DNA of 64,000 nucleotides from Fistulifera solaris (Eukaryota; Bacillariophyta; Bacillariophyceae; Naviculales; Stauroneidaceae): contig AP026127.1 in assembly GCA_030295235.1 (NCBI GenBank), forward strand, positions 746,501 through 810,500. Reading direction: 5' to 3'. The translations under genes were made by a program, and so were the position numbers. Positions 21,201-32,360 of this stretch are shown here, piece by piece. A model generated the notes under the pieces. That model was not told where the DNA came from and searched no databases. It was given only the letters and a program-made list of their open reading frames with translations. Each line of letters opens with the position of its first letter. The stretch's first letter is position 1.

Positions 21201-22824
21201 GGAACACTCAGTGCTTGTTTGGCTTGAACACTCATTTCGATCATTCTCAGAGACCACTCATCTTTCAGTTGCGTGTGAGTTTGTATTCTTGATTGTTCGC
21301 TCTAAAGCAATTATATTTGATGGATTGGTTGTGTTCGCAAAACTTCACTTTGTCGCGTGTCAGCGCATCGCGCTCAAAGATTTTGTCTGGTCGTCCGCAA
21401 CGCTAGTCTCTCTAGGCTATGTTATTCTTGAAGTGACGTGAAAACAAAAAAGCGCGACTGTCGTACAGTATTATTGAGTCCTAAGTTCATGTGACTCAGA
21501 TCAGCGCTTGTTATTTCTCGAGTTTTGTTGAGCAACGACCAAGACTGGATTTCGGGATGATTCGGTCAGGGAGTGATACGGACTTATTGGAATTCGATAT
21601 GTCAATGCTGCGAGATGCGAGATGCAAGATGCAAGATGCGTTTCACGTTTCCATTTTCTGTTGACAATAGACTAGGTCTACGGTCTACGGTCTACGGGAA
21701 CGGGATACATGCAGCTGTGACATCTTACTACTTATCTCCGATTTCGTGATTTCCTTTCCCAATGCCTGTAGGAGATCGACGAAAGGTTTTTTCGGCTAGA
21801 GTAGTTTTGCAGCTTAATTGTCTAAGGCTAAGGTCGTTTTATCGTTTTGACATCTACTGTAGTTCGAATAAAGACGGGATCCATTTTCTCAAGAAAAAAA
21901 CTCGGAAACAGTTGACGTCGCAACACAATCAAAGATCCTAAGCTCTTGTCTGTCGTTAGTTGATAGGCTTAGCCTCTCTTGCCTTCCTCTCCCGCAATCG
22001 TATCAGTAGCAACCAAGGTTTCGCGACTGTTATCGATTGGGAGCACTGCTATGATTACATCACATTGACCAGCTGTGCTTGTTATCTTTGTTTTATTAAA
22101 TTGAAGGTACCTTGTTGCAAATGCAACTCTGAATGGGGTACCCTCTAATAGTTACTGCGACGAAGAAGGATTTTTACAAAAAGGAAGTGACAACTACTAC
22201 CGACAGGATCAGCAGTGCATCGCGATCTGTCTTTCACGCATGTTGTAAACGTCATGTTATTTCAATGAAATGGATCTTAGATGTTATTAACAAGGCAGTC
22301 TACTAACAGGAGTTCACAAGTCAACAAGTGCAAGCGACATCATCACGCGCGGAGTTATTCGAAAAAGTGGCCGAAAGCGCTTCCTGTCGCTTTCATGCAC
22401 AGCAACGGATTTTTTTGTCAGGCATCACAAATCAAAAGCTTCTCCGAGCTTTTCGAGTCCCAGAGTTTCTCGGTACTTAAGCTCGAATTGGCATTTATAG
22501 GTTCTGTTTCGGAAGGAAAGAACTATGAATTATGTCCGTCCCCAACTACTAAGGCGAAAAATGTAATAAGATACGTATTGTAAGGTATTTCTTGTGTACT
22601 CGCTAATGGGAATCGGAGACATCATGACCTATAGCATGGAAGAACGCACGACGCCCTTGATTGCCCTCATCGTCAACATTCAACTGCGAGAACTGTCAGT
22701 CCGCTCAGCACCAGCGGCAACAAGCAACAACAAAACTCAATGGAAGCACATACTCCCTAATTCCTTGCGCCCTAAGGCCTTTGAACTTAGAATCAGTCCG
22801 CTCGTTTCAGCAGCGGTGACGAAC
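18249..22824. other. Long gene-poor tract between HMG genes 1 and 2
   Basis: About 4.6 kb has no frame I can support; all frames are under about 110 codons and lack domain signatures. It is rich in tiny tandem repeats with 7-bp units (19709-19731, 19904-19924, 20231-20250, 21609-21640, 21675-21697). TACC(A/T)GGTA palindromes lie at 18555, 20231 and 20238. It could hold non-coding transcripts or long regulatory sequence for the HMG genes; sequence alone does not tell. Confidence 0.5.
21609..21697. repeat. Pair of 7-bp-unit microrepeats
   Basis: 21609-21640 is about four copies of gcgagat (with a/g variation) and 21675-21697 is three copies of ggtctac. They are the clearest of several 7-bp triplications in this gene-poor tract. 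Confidence 0.7.
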
Positions 22825-23684
22825 ATGAAGCGATCGGCGAAGAAAATAGATGCATCAGACGGCGACAGTTCAGAAGAACGAGCCGACGATAGGCTACAGC
22901 AAAACCATCCGCAGCGCGGCAGCGCCATGCCATTCTACCAGGTGTTGACTACGCCGATGCAGCTCAACGATTACTTGTTTCCTTTAGTTAATAGCCAGTT
23001 AGTTGCATCACGACATCACAGCGCAGTGAATAATTCTAATGCAGGCAATTGGCTCGCTTCTAATACTGCCGCAGTATATTCACCGCAGGTCGCGAGCATC
23101 GACACTGCGTTGCGCGCAAATATGGTGTCTTCTGCACCGACATCATCCTATCACGCTCAGTCGAATAAAGCAAGTCGCCAAGCAGAAGAGTCATCAGTCG
23201 CACTGATAAAGCCTACGGAACGTTCGCTTTCCAGACCCACGCCAGTCAAGCCGAAGCGTCCTCTGTCTGCGTACAATGTCTTTTCCGGGAAGAGCGTGCG
23301 AAAATAATAGAAGAAAGAGAAGGCTTGGAGAAACAGGATTTGTCAGGCAACTCGTCACCCAACAAGAAGCAGCGTTATCAACCGAATGGAACCGGCTTCG
23401 AAGACTTAGCCAAAGAAATCAGCAGAAGATGGAAGGCGGTCGACAGTAAGCGTCTTTCCGAATGCACCCGGCTTGCGGAAGCCGATACGGAAAGATATCA
23501 TAAAGAGCTGGCAGAGTACAATGAACTGAGAGAAGAGAGGCTATCAGCGAAGCAGCTCGCTCAAGTAGCCTCAGTGTCCGAAGAGACATGGAAAAACTAT
23601 CTCGCTAACGCAGAGAAGCAAAAGCCACCGCGGAAGCGGTCAAGGAAAGGAAAAGATAACAAGAAGACGGATAGTAGCGTGTAA
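22825..23684 (+). CDS. HMG-box protein 2
   Basis: About 286 residues from MKRSAKKIDASDG. Upstream in-frame ATGs (from 22594) would add 77 residues with no match in the paralogues, so the later start is preferred. The HMG box begins VKPKRPLSAYNVF and continues QRYQPNGTGFEDLAKEISRRWK, with the same inserted loop as its neighbours. A basic tail (PPRKRSRKGKDNKK) suits nuclear import. The frame breaks inside the box at TTTT 23281-23284. One extra T restores YNVFFREERAKIIEERE, which matches both paralogues, so an assembly slip is likelier than a pseudogene. It lies 4.6 kb downstream of HMG gene 1 on the same strand. Confidence 0.78.
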
Positions 23685-25264
23685 GTCGAGGCAAGATGCG
23701 AATTTCGTAACGCTGATAACTTGTTTACTTCGCTCACCAAAGGCGGGGTAAAAATTGAGTCAAAGATCTGAGACAAGTGAGGTTGAAGAGGTGTTCATCG
23801 ATGATTGTGAAGCCCTCGCGATAGTTCGTTGATACGCTCAGAATCGAAACGGCGTAACAAGCAGGTGATTTGGTTTACAAATGTGCTATCCATGGTGCGC
23901 TCATGGGTAAGCTGAGACGAACAACAAGATATACCCTCGTTAATTTTGCAATTGAGTGACGGGTTGTTATTGCGGTGCTCTGCTTGATAACATGAAAAGT
24001 GCAGCAACCGAACCAACGAGCCAACGAGTGCAACCATCGAGTGTGTATTGCGAAGATCGTAAGGTTTACGGTGTGTGTCTTCATTCAGGCGTCATGCGTC
24101 ATGGCGCGGTACACGGTATAAAGCTGCGTGCAGTTTTTCAGTTTTCTGTGTTCCGGATACATACTGTGAAATGCTATAGTCTTTGTAGCCATCGTCTTTT
24201 CGCGCTTGGGGTCGATTTTCAATCACTTTTTGTTTTTTCAAGAACACAAACGTTGGGGCGACATCACGCCAAGGTCGCATGTCACTTTTTCTCTTCCTTG
24301 CAAAAGCTGAGTGTTCTCTACTCGCAACACCTCACCAGGGGTTACTTTTTCTTTCAAAGCGTGACTTCGATGTACGTAACTTGTTCAAGGGCAAATACTG
24401 GCAAATTCTGGAAACCATTCCCTTTTATTCTTTCGGTGTAAATGTAATTCTTATAGCAATCGAAATGCAGAACAGTAGAATTTGCGCTAAAAGGTCCGAC
24501 AGATGCTTCATGCTTTATGAAGGCAGGCAATCAAATTCATACGGTTTTTGATGTATTGAAATCGATCTCTTAAGAGAAACTGTCGAGTGCTGTCAGTTTG
24601 GTAGTCAAGTATGAAGACTTTGGGTGCCAACGACTTCAGTCCATAACGAGAATGGAATTTTTAATCAATTTGTTTCATTCCAGAGATTAACTAGAGGTAT
24701 CGAGCCCTAGCCCTGCTTCATGCTAGCCTGCAGCCATCGGTCGTGGGCTTTCTTAGTCTAGAGTGGTACCGGTACCGGTACCATGTTAACCTCGACCCAA
24801 AAATCTTTTCTCGTGACGACTTAGCTGTATGCCTTTTACCGCCCTAGCTAAAGAAAGCCGGTTTCTGTCTACTAAGGGGTCTAGTCTAGAGCTAGAAGGT
24901 CTGGTTTTTGCATTGGCTGGGACTGGGAGCTGGAAAGTAAGAAACGGATGTTTTATGTTGTCGGTTGTAGGTTGTGAAGGATGTACGATGTGGGATCCAA
25001 AAAGGTTTACTGACGAATAAAATGTCATATGATACTACGAAAGACCGTTTTGTCGCCTATGTAGACTTTTTTGAAAAAAGTCCGAAGCTTGGATCCTACA
25101 TCTGGCTTCAACCTTCGTCGAAGCGTATCACCAATCACCAGCAAAACCGGATCTGAGGCAAACGGAAAAATTAGGACATGAAAGCATCAGTTGGCCCGGA
25201 ACAAAGATAGGAATCAAGAATGCTCGACAGATGTAGCTTTGAGGGTGTGTGTGCAGCAACAATC
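23685..25264. other. Gene-poor spacer between HMG genes 2 and 3
   Basis: No supported gene is seen in 1.58 kb. A 161-codon plus-strand frame at 23956-24441 has no domain and unlikely composition. Three copies of ggtacc lie in tandem at about 24764-24781. Confidence 0.45.
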
Positions 25265-26406
25265 ATGAGCCAAGCGGATGACAACAAAAGGTCTTTGGGA
25301 GCAGACAGCGTTGCGCGGAAACGCGAATGCAAACGTATGCAAGACTACCTTCGACATCAAACCATCGTTGCACAGGCCGTTGAACACGAACTTGTGTCAT
25401 TTCCATCAATGACACAAGTTCCCTCTCGTTTTAACCAACATCGCTTGTCGGCACTGAACTTTTCAAAAAGCGACAGCGCATCATTGCAACAGCTTGAGCC
25501 TCGAACAAGTTCAATTGATTCACACGATCGAGCTTCATTTTCCGGTGTGACTGGAGCATCTATCCTTGAGCACCATATCCAACGTAACCAAACTAGAGAC
25601 GTCGACCACATGTTGCGAAGGGACTCGGCGTCAATTTACAGCTCGGTTCTGACTACAGATACAAAAGCTATCGACAAACGGGTGAGTCTCTCCACGGAAG
25701 GAAACACCAGCGGCGACCACCAAACTTCTTCCGATTCAAAACCTCCCCCTTTGTCGTCAGCCGCCTCAGCCATTGGCAGCCCGTCAAATCGATCTGCTGC
25801 AAGTAGTGATTCGCCGCGATACCATTCCGAGTCAAAACTTGCCAAGCCGAAACGTCCTCTATCAGCTTACAACGTCTTCTTCCAAGAAGAGCGCGCAAAA
25901 ATCATTGCCGAACACGAAGGCACTCATCCCGCTTCTCCTCCGGAATCGCCGTCTACACGAAAGCAACGATATCGACCCAACGGAACTGGGTTTGAGGATC
26001 TCGCGAAAGAAATCAGCAAACGATGGAAACGTGTCGGAAAAGAGCGCTTAGAAGAATGTACTCAGCGCGCGAACGCCGATATGGTACGATATCAAACCGA
26101 GCTGGCTCTGTATAGCGAGCAAGGGAGGCACGCCTGTCGGCGAAACAGCGTGCTCAAGTAGCCACGGTATCCGAAGAGACTTGGGCGCAGTATTTTGCCT
26201 CTGCCGAAAGTCAAAAGCCTCCCCGGAAGAGAAAGTCAAAAAAGGATCTCACCAAAATCCTTAAGAGGACTGTATACATCTTGAGGCCATCAAGTGATGA
26301 GAGCGTATTACCCCTGCGCTTTAAAAAAAGACTTTGGCCGTTTTGTGATGATGAAGATTTTTCTGCCAAAAGCGTTTTGGCAACCATAGTTTCCACTGCT
26401 CTTTGA
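25265..26406 (+). CDS. HMG-box protein 3
   Basis: About 380 residues from MSQADDNKRSLGAD, chosen because it matches the start of paralogue 1; an in-frame ATG at 25220 is possible. The N-terminal 200 residues are Ser-rich and unstructured. The HMG box begins AKPKRPLSAYNVFF and includes the conserved RYRPNGTGFEDLAKEISKRWK after the inserted loop. The frame slips just after the box (CAAGGGAGG, 26120-26128). One extra base restores EQREARLSAKQRAQVATVSE, matching the paralogues. The tail then runs about 50 residues past the KPPRKRKSKKD end seen in the other two, to a TGA at 26404; another slip or a real extension could explain this. Confidence 0.77.
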
Positions 26407-26905
26407 TCAAAATTTCATCTTTGTTGAGAACTGTTTTTCTAACCAAGCGCTTCTACCCGCGTAGCCTAAATTCAGCCTATGTTCAAATAATATTTGCTAG
26501 AAACATGATCATTGTCAAATACTAGTCTAATACGGAGTAATAAGGATCATTCAATAAGGCGAGTGCATTCATAGCAAATAGTAACACTTCACCATCGCTT
26601 CTGCTCTCTGCTCTGCGCGTGGAAATCGTGTTGGCGCGTGTCGTATACTTTCTACATTATAGTAAAAGCGTCCGTCTGCTCAACGGAGATTCTTGGCTAT
26701 GCGCAAAACTCCTCCGAGTACCGCATATCGCCGAAGCGACTTCAAACCCTTGCAACTTCATTCCGATCCGAAGCCAAAGAAGGTTTTGTTCGCGTGTCAA
26801 TGTCCTCATCCTACGGTACCTGGTATCAATTTGTCCCAGTTGGCGTGTCGAAGAATGATCTACCGAAGAGGCTATTTATAGGAGCTTGGTACAGCAAAGG
26901 CGGGC
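26407..26905. other. Spacer between HMG gene 3 and PI-PLC-like gene
   Basis: It holds a TACCTGGTA palindrome (26817-26825) about 80 bp upstream of the PI-PLC start. No gene is seen. Confidence 0.45.
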
Positions 26906-28821
26906 ATGAGTCGCCAAGCCCTCTGGTCGAAGAAAATCACATTTGCTCTAACCAGTGCTAGCATTGCGTTTTTCGCCGTCAGTTTACATTGTGGGAAACG
27001 ACATATCCGGCAACTCCGAAATTTACAGACAACAAAAGATGAATTCGTGGATAATCTGAGAAGTTTCTCGACTTTGGAGCGAGAGATGGGCGGCATCTCT
27101 CTGCGGCATGCCCCATTGGCTACTTTCATTTCTACTGGGACAGAGGACTGGATGTCTTTCCTAGATGACAGTACTCCTCTTTCTCAAATTTCAATACCTG
27201 GTACACACGATAGTGCGGCCGCCATTGGGCGGCCGCTTTGCGATACGCAGAATTGGAACCTCTTGGATCAGTTACGAAGTGGAGTACGCTATCTAGACAT
27301 CCGTTGCCGTCCTGTGGACAACTATTTCAACATTCATCACGGCATATGCTTCCTTCATCAACGATTTGATGATGTTTTGAAAGTGGTTTCCGCTTTTCTT
27401 TCGGATCACCCAGGCGAGACCCTTATAATGCGAGTATCCAGTGCATTCCGGCCTTCTCACGACGCACAAAGCTTCGAGCAGATATGGAATAGATACATGC
27501 TAGATCCTACCTATGGAGCGATGTTTGTGCCCAATTTAAGCAGTATCCCTACACTGGGTGAAGTACGAGGGCGAATTATTGTTGTCAGCAATGATCTAGG
27601 ACCCCGTTCGAATTTTGGATATCAGTTTTTGGAGGATCATTCACGAGTATTCAGGACGAGTTCGAGATCGACAGTGATGAGAAAGTCGCTGAAAAAGTCG
27701 AGCTTGTTTTCACTCAAATGGAGAATGCCCCGCTTCAGCCGGGAAGGCTTACCTTTAATCACTTGAGTGGAACTGGACTTCCTGATTTACGTTATACTCC
27801 AGAAGATGTGGCAGTGACGACCAATAATGCTGCCTACGATCTCATCGGCTTTGGTGACTTTAAGCGGTTGAATGGAATTTCAATTGCAGACTATCCAGGC
27901 GAGGGACTCATTAGTCGAATCATTCTAAGCAATTTTGGAGAAGAGCTGGAAAACAAGCTCAGGACTCAGAATCAATTTCAACTATTTTCTACGACGAATT
28001 GCGAAGAAGGGAAACAAGTTGGGTACCTAGATTACCCCTACCCGGGAGGATCGGTCACTACACGCTTGTCGGATGAATTTGATGCAGAAGACAATTCAGC
28101 GAGATCCGTGCTTCTTTCCGGGCCGGTGGAAGCAGGGACTAGGATTTTTGTTGGTGGGCTGTCCGACCTACTGGGGAAAAGCGATAGTACAATCATAACC
28201 GTCGTTGAAGATGTTCTGGAAGGGGGTTCCATTTGCATTGAAAATCTCAGGAAATCAACGGTTGAAAGTCAATTCGTGCAAACATACCAAGAGTTTGCTG
28301 AAAGAAAAACGAATCTTCCGTCTTCTGTCCGAGTGGAAAGACCAACCGATGAATACAAGGCGTTTGCTGTCACATTAACGAGGGAACTGCACTGGACGGG
28401 ACGATTTTGTGCCGGAAAATCCTCTGAGGGTGCCCGGGGAGGTCCCGTCATTGGCATTCTGCGATCTCACATCAAAGGTTGCCAGTCATTAGCGCAGTCC
28501 AAGACAAAAATTTGTGCTGGAGAGTCGTCGTATTGGACCACTTTCGTTTCGCTCCTACGCAAGTCGAACCAGTGTCGAAAGGGATACTACGTTGGACAAA
28601 CAAAATGCTTAGGACTAAGGTGCTCGCGAATGATGATTCGGTGCTACAAAACATCAAGCTTGTGCTCACTCGACGCCAACGGACCAACATCAGTGCGTAA
28701 GCTTCGTTATGGTGACGAAGGTTTCTGCCCCTTTGGAAGCATCCTAACTGGCGTAGAGTGTCAACGACCTGCCTGCACTGTCCTCACCGCTTATTGCACA
28801 AAACTGACTTATACTCTCTAA
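26906..28821 (+). CDS. Secreted PI-PLC X-domain protein with Cys-rich C-terminus
   Basis: About 638 residues. A signal peptide (to about 29) is followed by a bacterial-type PI-PLC X domain: SQISIPGTHDSAA with the first catalytic His, GVRYLDIRCR, and NIHHGICFL with the second His. Such enzymes cleave phosphatidylinositol or GPI anchors without Ca2+. A region of unknown fold follows, ending in three Cys modules of the type C..G....G..C....C...C (about 28410-28800); the last is FCPFGSILTGVEC. The frame slips at T5 27626-27630; one more T gives YQFFGGSFTSIQDEFEID, which fits the family. The gene ends 37 bp from the convergent PPR-like gene. GPI or cell-surface glycolipid hydrolysis is a plausible role, not shown. 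Confidence 0.8.
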
Positions 28822-28858
28822 TATTTGAAACTAATTTACAAGATAGAACTAATGTTCC

Positions 28859-30093
28859 TCAAATATCAGGTGCGGCAATCACACTATCCACCCAGTACTC
28901 CTCCCTCTTTTTCTTTCGTGATCTTGTCGAGCGCTGTTTTGTTTTCCTCTCTGACACTTCTGTCCACGCATTTAAGTGTCGCTCTGCGGGATATAAGCCA
29001 GCCCCCGTCATATTCTGCAATGCTTCGACTGCACCGGTCCAGTTCCCCACAGAAACGGCTCCTTGCACCAACAGTGCGTACGATGCTTTGTCTTTCGCTC
29101 CAACATCATGAACATTAAATTGATCCTCTCCATTTTCCGGTTCGGGACCGCGCGATCTTTCTGTCAGATTGTCAGAGAGCAAGAGTGCAGCTTCCTGGTA
29201 AAGTCCCAACGATTGATACACTGCGGCGATCGGATTCAAATGCCGCGAAACTAATGGAATACGGTCTGGCAATTGCTTTACCGCTTGCACCGCCACATCC
29301 AAGGGCTCCCTTCGACTGACTATCGACAAATGCTTCTTGTCCCGTGCCGCGCGAACACAGGCCCTCATTAAGCTCATAATCATCGTGTCCGTGATAAAAA
29401 CCGTAGGTTCGTATTTTCTCCGGGATCGTCGACTTTGGGAAGCCGATTCTGCACTCATTCGGTCCAACCATTTCTTTTCTTTACGTTGTACTTCGTTGTA
29501 GATTTCCAGTGCCTTCTCCCATTCTCCCAGCTTGGAGCATGCCACTAATGCCCCTTCGTAGTGGATGTTTGTTCGTTCGACTCTTCCTGTACTGCTACTA
29601 GTAGTGTTACTAGGCATCATCATGCGATCGTACGAGCGCAACGCATATCTCCACATGGCCGGCTGTGCCGACTTTCGTGCATTCTTCCAGATGGTCCCCG
29701 CATATCCTTGAGGATCCATGGGTGGAGGTTGCGTGCGAAAATTGGGATTGTACGGAGAAATGCCTCGAACGGGGTGCCATCGCGGCAGAAATGTCGAATC
29801 GGAGGACGGATCACTGGAAAAGAACGTCGGGCCATTTCAAATATCATGGCGGTTCCGCCATTCAATGTTTTGACTAAATCACCACGGCGAGTCGGTCCTT
29901 CGTCTTGTTGATTGTTGGACGTGCCTAACCGAACGGACGCTCTCCTGTCGTCAGGAAAAGTTCGATAACGAAACACATGTTCTTTAGGAGCTAATGCAAA
30001 CGCGTACCACCATCTGTTTGGTAATTGATTCAGAAATAGGACCAGAAATGGTATCACAACGAAGGGACGGCGTATTATTTGTTGCCTCGTCAT
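28859..30093 (-). CDS. Plastid-targeted PPR/TPR-like helical-repeat protein
   Basis: About 411 residues when read through one slip. The N-terminus has a signal-like stretch followed by WWYAFALAP, resembling the cleavage site (Phe after Ala) of diatom plastid presequences. The body has paired helices typical of PPR-like repeats, for example HYEGALVACSKLGEWEKALEIY and YALLVQGAVSVGNWTGAVEAL. PPR proteins bind organellar RNA for processing or translation. The slip is at AAAA 29818-29821 (plus strand); one more base joins ARRSF to SSDPSSDSTFLPRWHPVRGI, which reads naturally. RNA-binding repeats are too diverged to predict a target. Confidence 0.7.
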
Positions 30094-32360
30094 CGTTCGA
30101 ACCTACGTATAGAAAGGTTGGGAGTCGATGAAAATGTAATGACAAAAGAAGCAACAACCAGCCTGAACCAGCTGATGTCTTGCAGATATCAGAGGATAAT
30201 AAATGCTGCTTGATGTGAATTATAGGTCTAGTCTAGTATACATTGCATTAATGAACATCGTTGTTATTGAGGTGGTGGTGCCGGGTGGTGCAGTTCTGCG
30301 AGCTGACGCAATCAAAAATTTGATGCGTGAATCACCAAAATGCAGTCACGGTAGTGTTCGTCTACACAATTAGTTTATTGTGGCTACAATGGGAAGAAAA
30401 AAGCAAGACTTTCGAAATAAGGATCCAACTCGTACCTTGCTAAACCAGCCGACCGTAATTGACTCTTGCTAGAGGAAATAGAATTCACGTTAAATTATAG
30501 CGTCCTAGTCTAGCTCAAACAAAAACGGTTCCTGAGTGAAGTAATGCAGCCATGACCTCCTAGAACCAACACTTTGGCATATAGTAAAACGAAAGAAAAC
30601 CTTTTGCTAGGCTTTTCGCCAAAAAGAATCCAGGCGTGTATTACAAATAAAGCTGAAAGGTAACTTTGATATGTTAAAAGCCATTGTAGCATAACAAGCA
30701 TGCAGAACCAACAAAAGCTGGGTATAGAAATCGGGCTCGAAAGAAAAACGGTGCAGTCGTGGCCTCCGTAAACCAACACTTTGGCGTATAGTAAATCGAA
30801 AGAACGAATGAATCGCAACATTTTCCGACAAAAAGAATCGAGACGTGTATTGCAAATGAAGCTGAAGGTAAGTTTATCTTTGCAGTAGCTCTTGTAGAAT
30901 ATGCAGAACAAACAAAAGCTAAGGTAGAAGTCGGGCTCAGCCGAATAATGATCCGTGACTGCAAATTAGTCGTGGCAAAAACGGAAAACACTTTAGTCGA
31001 TAGTGCGGAGTGGAGTAGTTACGAGAGACAAAACGTTTCGCAAGGCATTCCCAGGAGAAAACATCGTGGCGGGTAATCAAATAACGATGACGAAAATATT
31101 ATCGTGTTAAAATCGACTGTAGCCTGAAAATTGCAAAACAAACGGTTATTGTAGGTGGCAATCGGGCTAGCATTTTTATTCATGACTGAAATTCAGTCTT
31201 GGAAAAAGGTCATTTACACTTTGCAGTCATAGTACCCTTGTCCGTTGAGAAGGCGACAGATGAGAATTTTTCGAAAGGGTGCGAACTTCCGAAAGAATTC
31301 TCATCCCCGACTTGACACCCTTTTCTACGTAGAGGCCAGTAGCTTTTTTACGTGACACAATTTGATCAAAATCCAAAAACGCGTCCGCAAGAATGTCTTT
31401 CATAGTTTTTGTTTGCATTTGATCGACATGAAAGTTTTGAAAATTGACATCCGCACCATGCTATCACACACTATTCTATTCCAATGATGACTCCGTCATG
31501 CGAGGCGTTACACGTTGAGATCGGCGGAAGATTCTCCAGCGATCGGTAGGTCCGAGATCTTCCTTTTGCCTCCTCGTGATCCTTTCCACGGACGGCTTTC
31601 TTTGTTGAGTTCTATATCATATTTTGTGGGCGCGTTTGCGGTGAATACCTTCCTTGTGAACACTTTTTACAGGCGACTAGTTATTCGAAGAAGTTTATAC
31701 ATTCCAAGTGACATCGATCCTGCAGAGTCTTTTCTACGTTTCAATTCGGCCCATTAGAATTCTTCAGCGATATTACAAGAGACGGTTTCCTTTCTAGTTT
31801 CACGTTCTCATTCTCCAAGATCATAGCCTGTCATCTCTGCTTTTCACCACATTCAATGAACGATCTCTTTCCTCTATTTCCCATATCATGAGTTTCCTCG
31901 ATGCCTTGGTAAGCTTTCACGTTTCATGTCTCGATCACTGACGTTACTACTTTATCAAGTTTCCATGTACGACTATCCCAACTCCCAATACATCATTCCC
32001 ATATCATTACGATCCACATTTCCATTACGCGATTCCACTATACCAACTCAACAAACCGGGAGGGACTTTTAGTCTTTCCCCGCGGTCGGGGCAAAATGCC
32101 TCGATCGTGCCCCAACAATCAACCGGTCAAGAGGCCTTAGGAGCAGTAGAAATAACTAATTTAGGTGACGTTAGTTTCTCAAAATGTAAAGTGTATGTAG
32201 ACGAGTAGCAGTAGACGCAAACTGATTCATAAGTACTCCAAGTAACCGATATCGCACTCCACTAAAGGGTACGCTACGTTCTTACTCCGTATTAACTTAT
32301 CTAACGATAATGTGCAGACGTATTCTAACTATAGCTTGTTCAAAGTGATTATTCATTCTC
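30094..32360. other. Gene-free tract with tandem repeats
   Basis: About 2.3 kb without a supported gene. It contains the 30524-31175 repeat array. Short frames at 31227-31418 (minus) and 31515-31757 (plus) show no family features. A small GC-rich inverted repeat (CCCCG...CGGGG, about 32079-32092) is seen. Confidence 0.5.
30524..31175. repeat. Degenerate tandem array, about three units of 207-210 bp
   Basis: Anchors: ACACTTTGGC near 30569 and 30776, with a weaker ACACTTTAG at about 30987. Each unit also has AAAAAGAATC(C/G)AG(A/G)CGTGTATT and ends near AATCGGGCT or GTCGGGCT (30730, 30930, 31160). Units 1 and 2 are clearly alike; unit 3 is strongly decayed. Confidence 0.7.

Noticed and set aside
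18249-22824. Decayed transposon in the HMG gene-poor tract
   Set aside because: No terminal repeats, transposase or reverse-transcriptase traces are recognised.
23956-24441. 161-codon plus-strand frame between HMG genes 2 and 3
   Set aside because: No recognisable domain and unlikely composition; nothing supports expression.
28479-28700. Alternative frame inside the PI-PLC C-terminus
   Set aside because: Reads smoothly for about 70 codons, but the main frame there carries the repeated Gly/Cys modules, which fit better with the rest of the protein.
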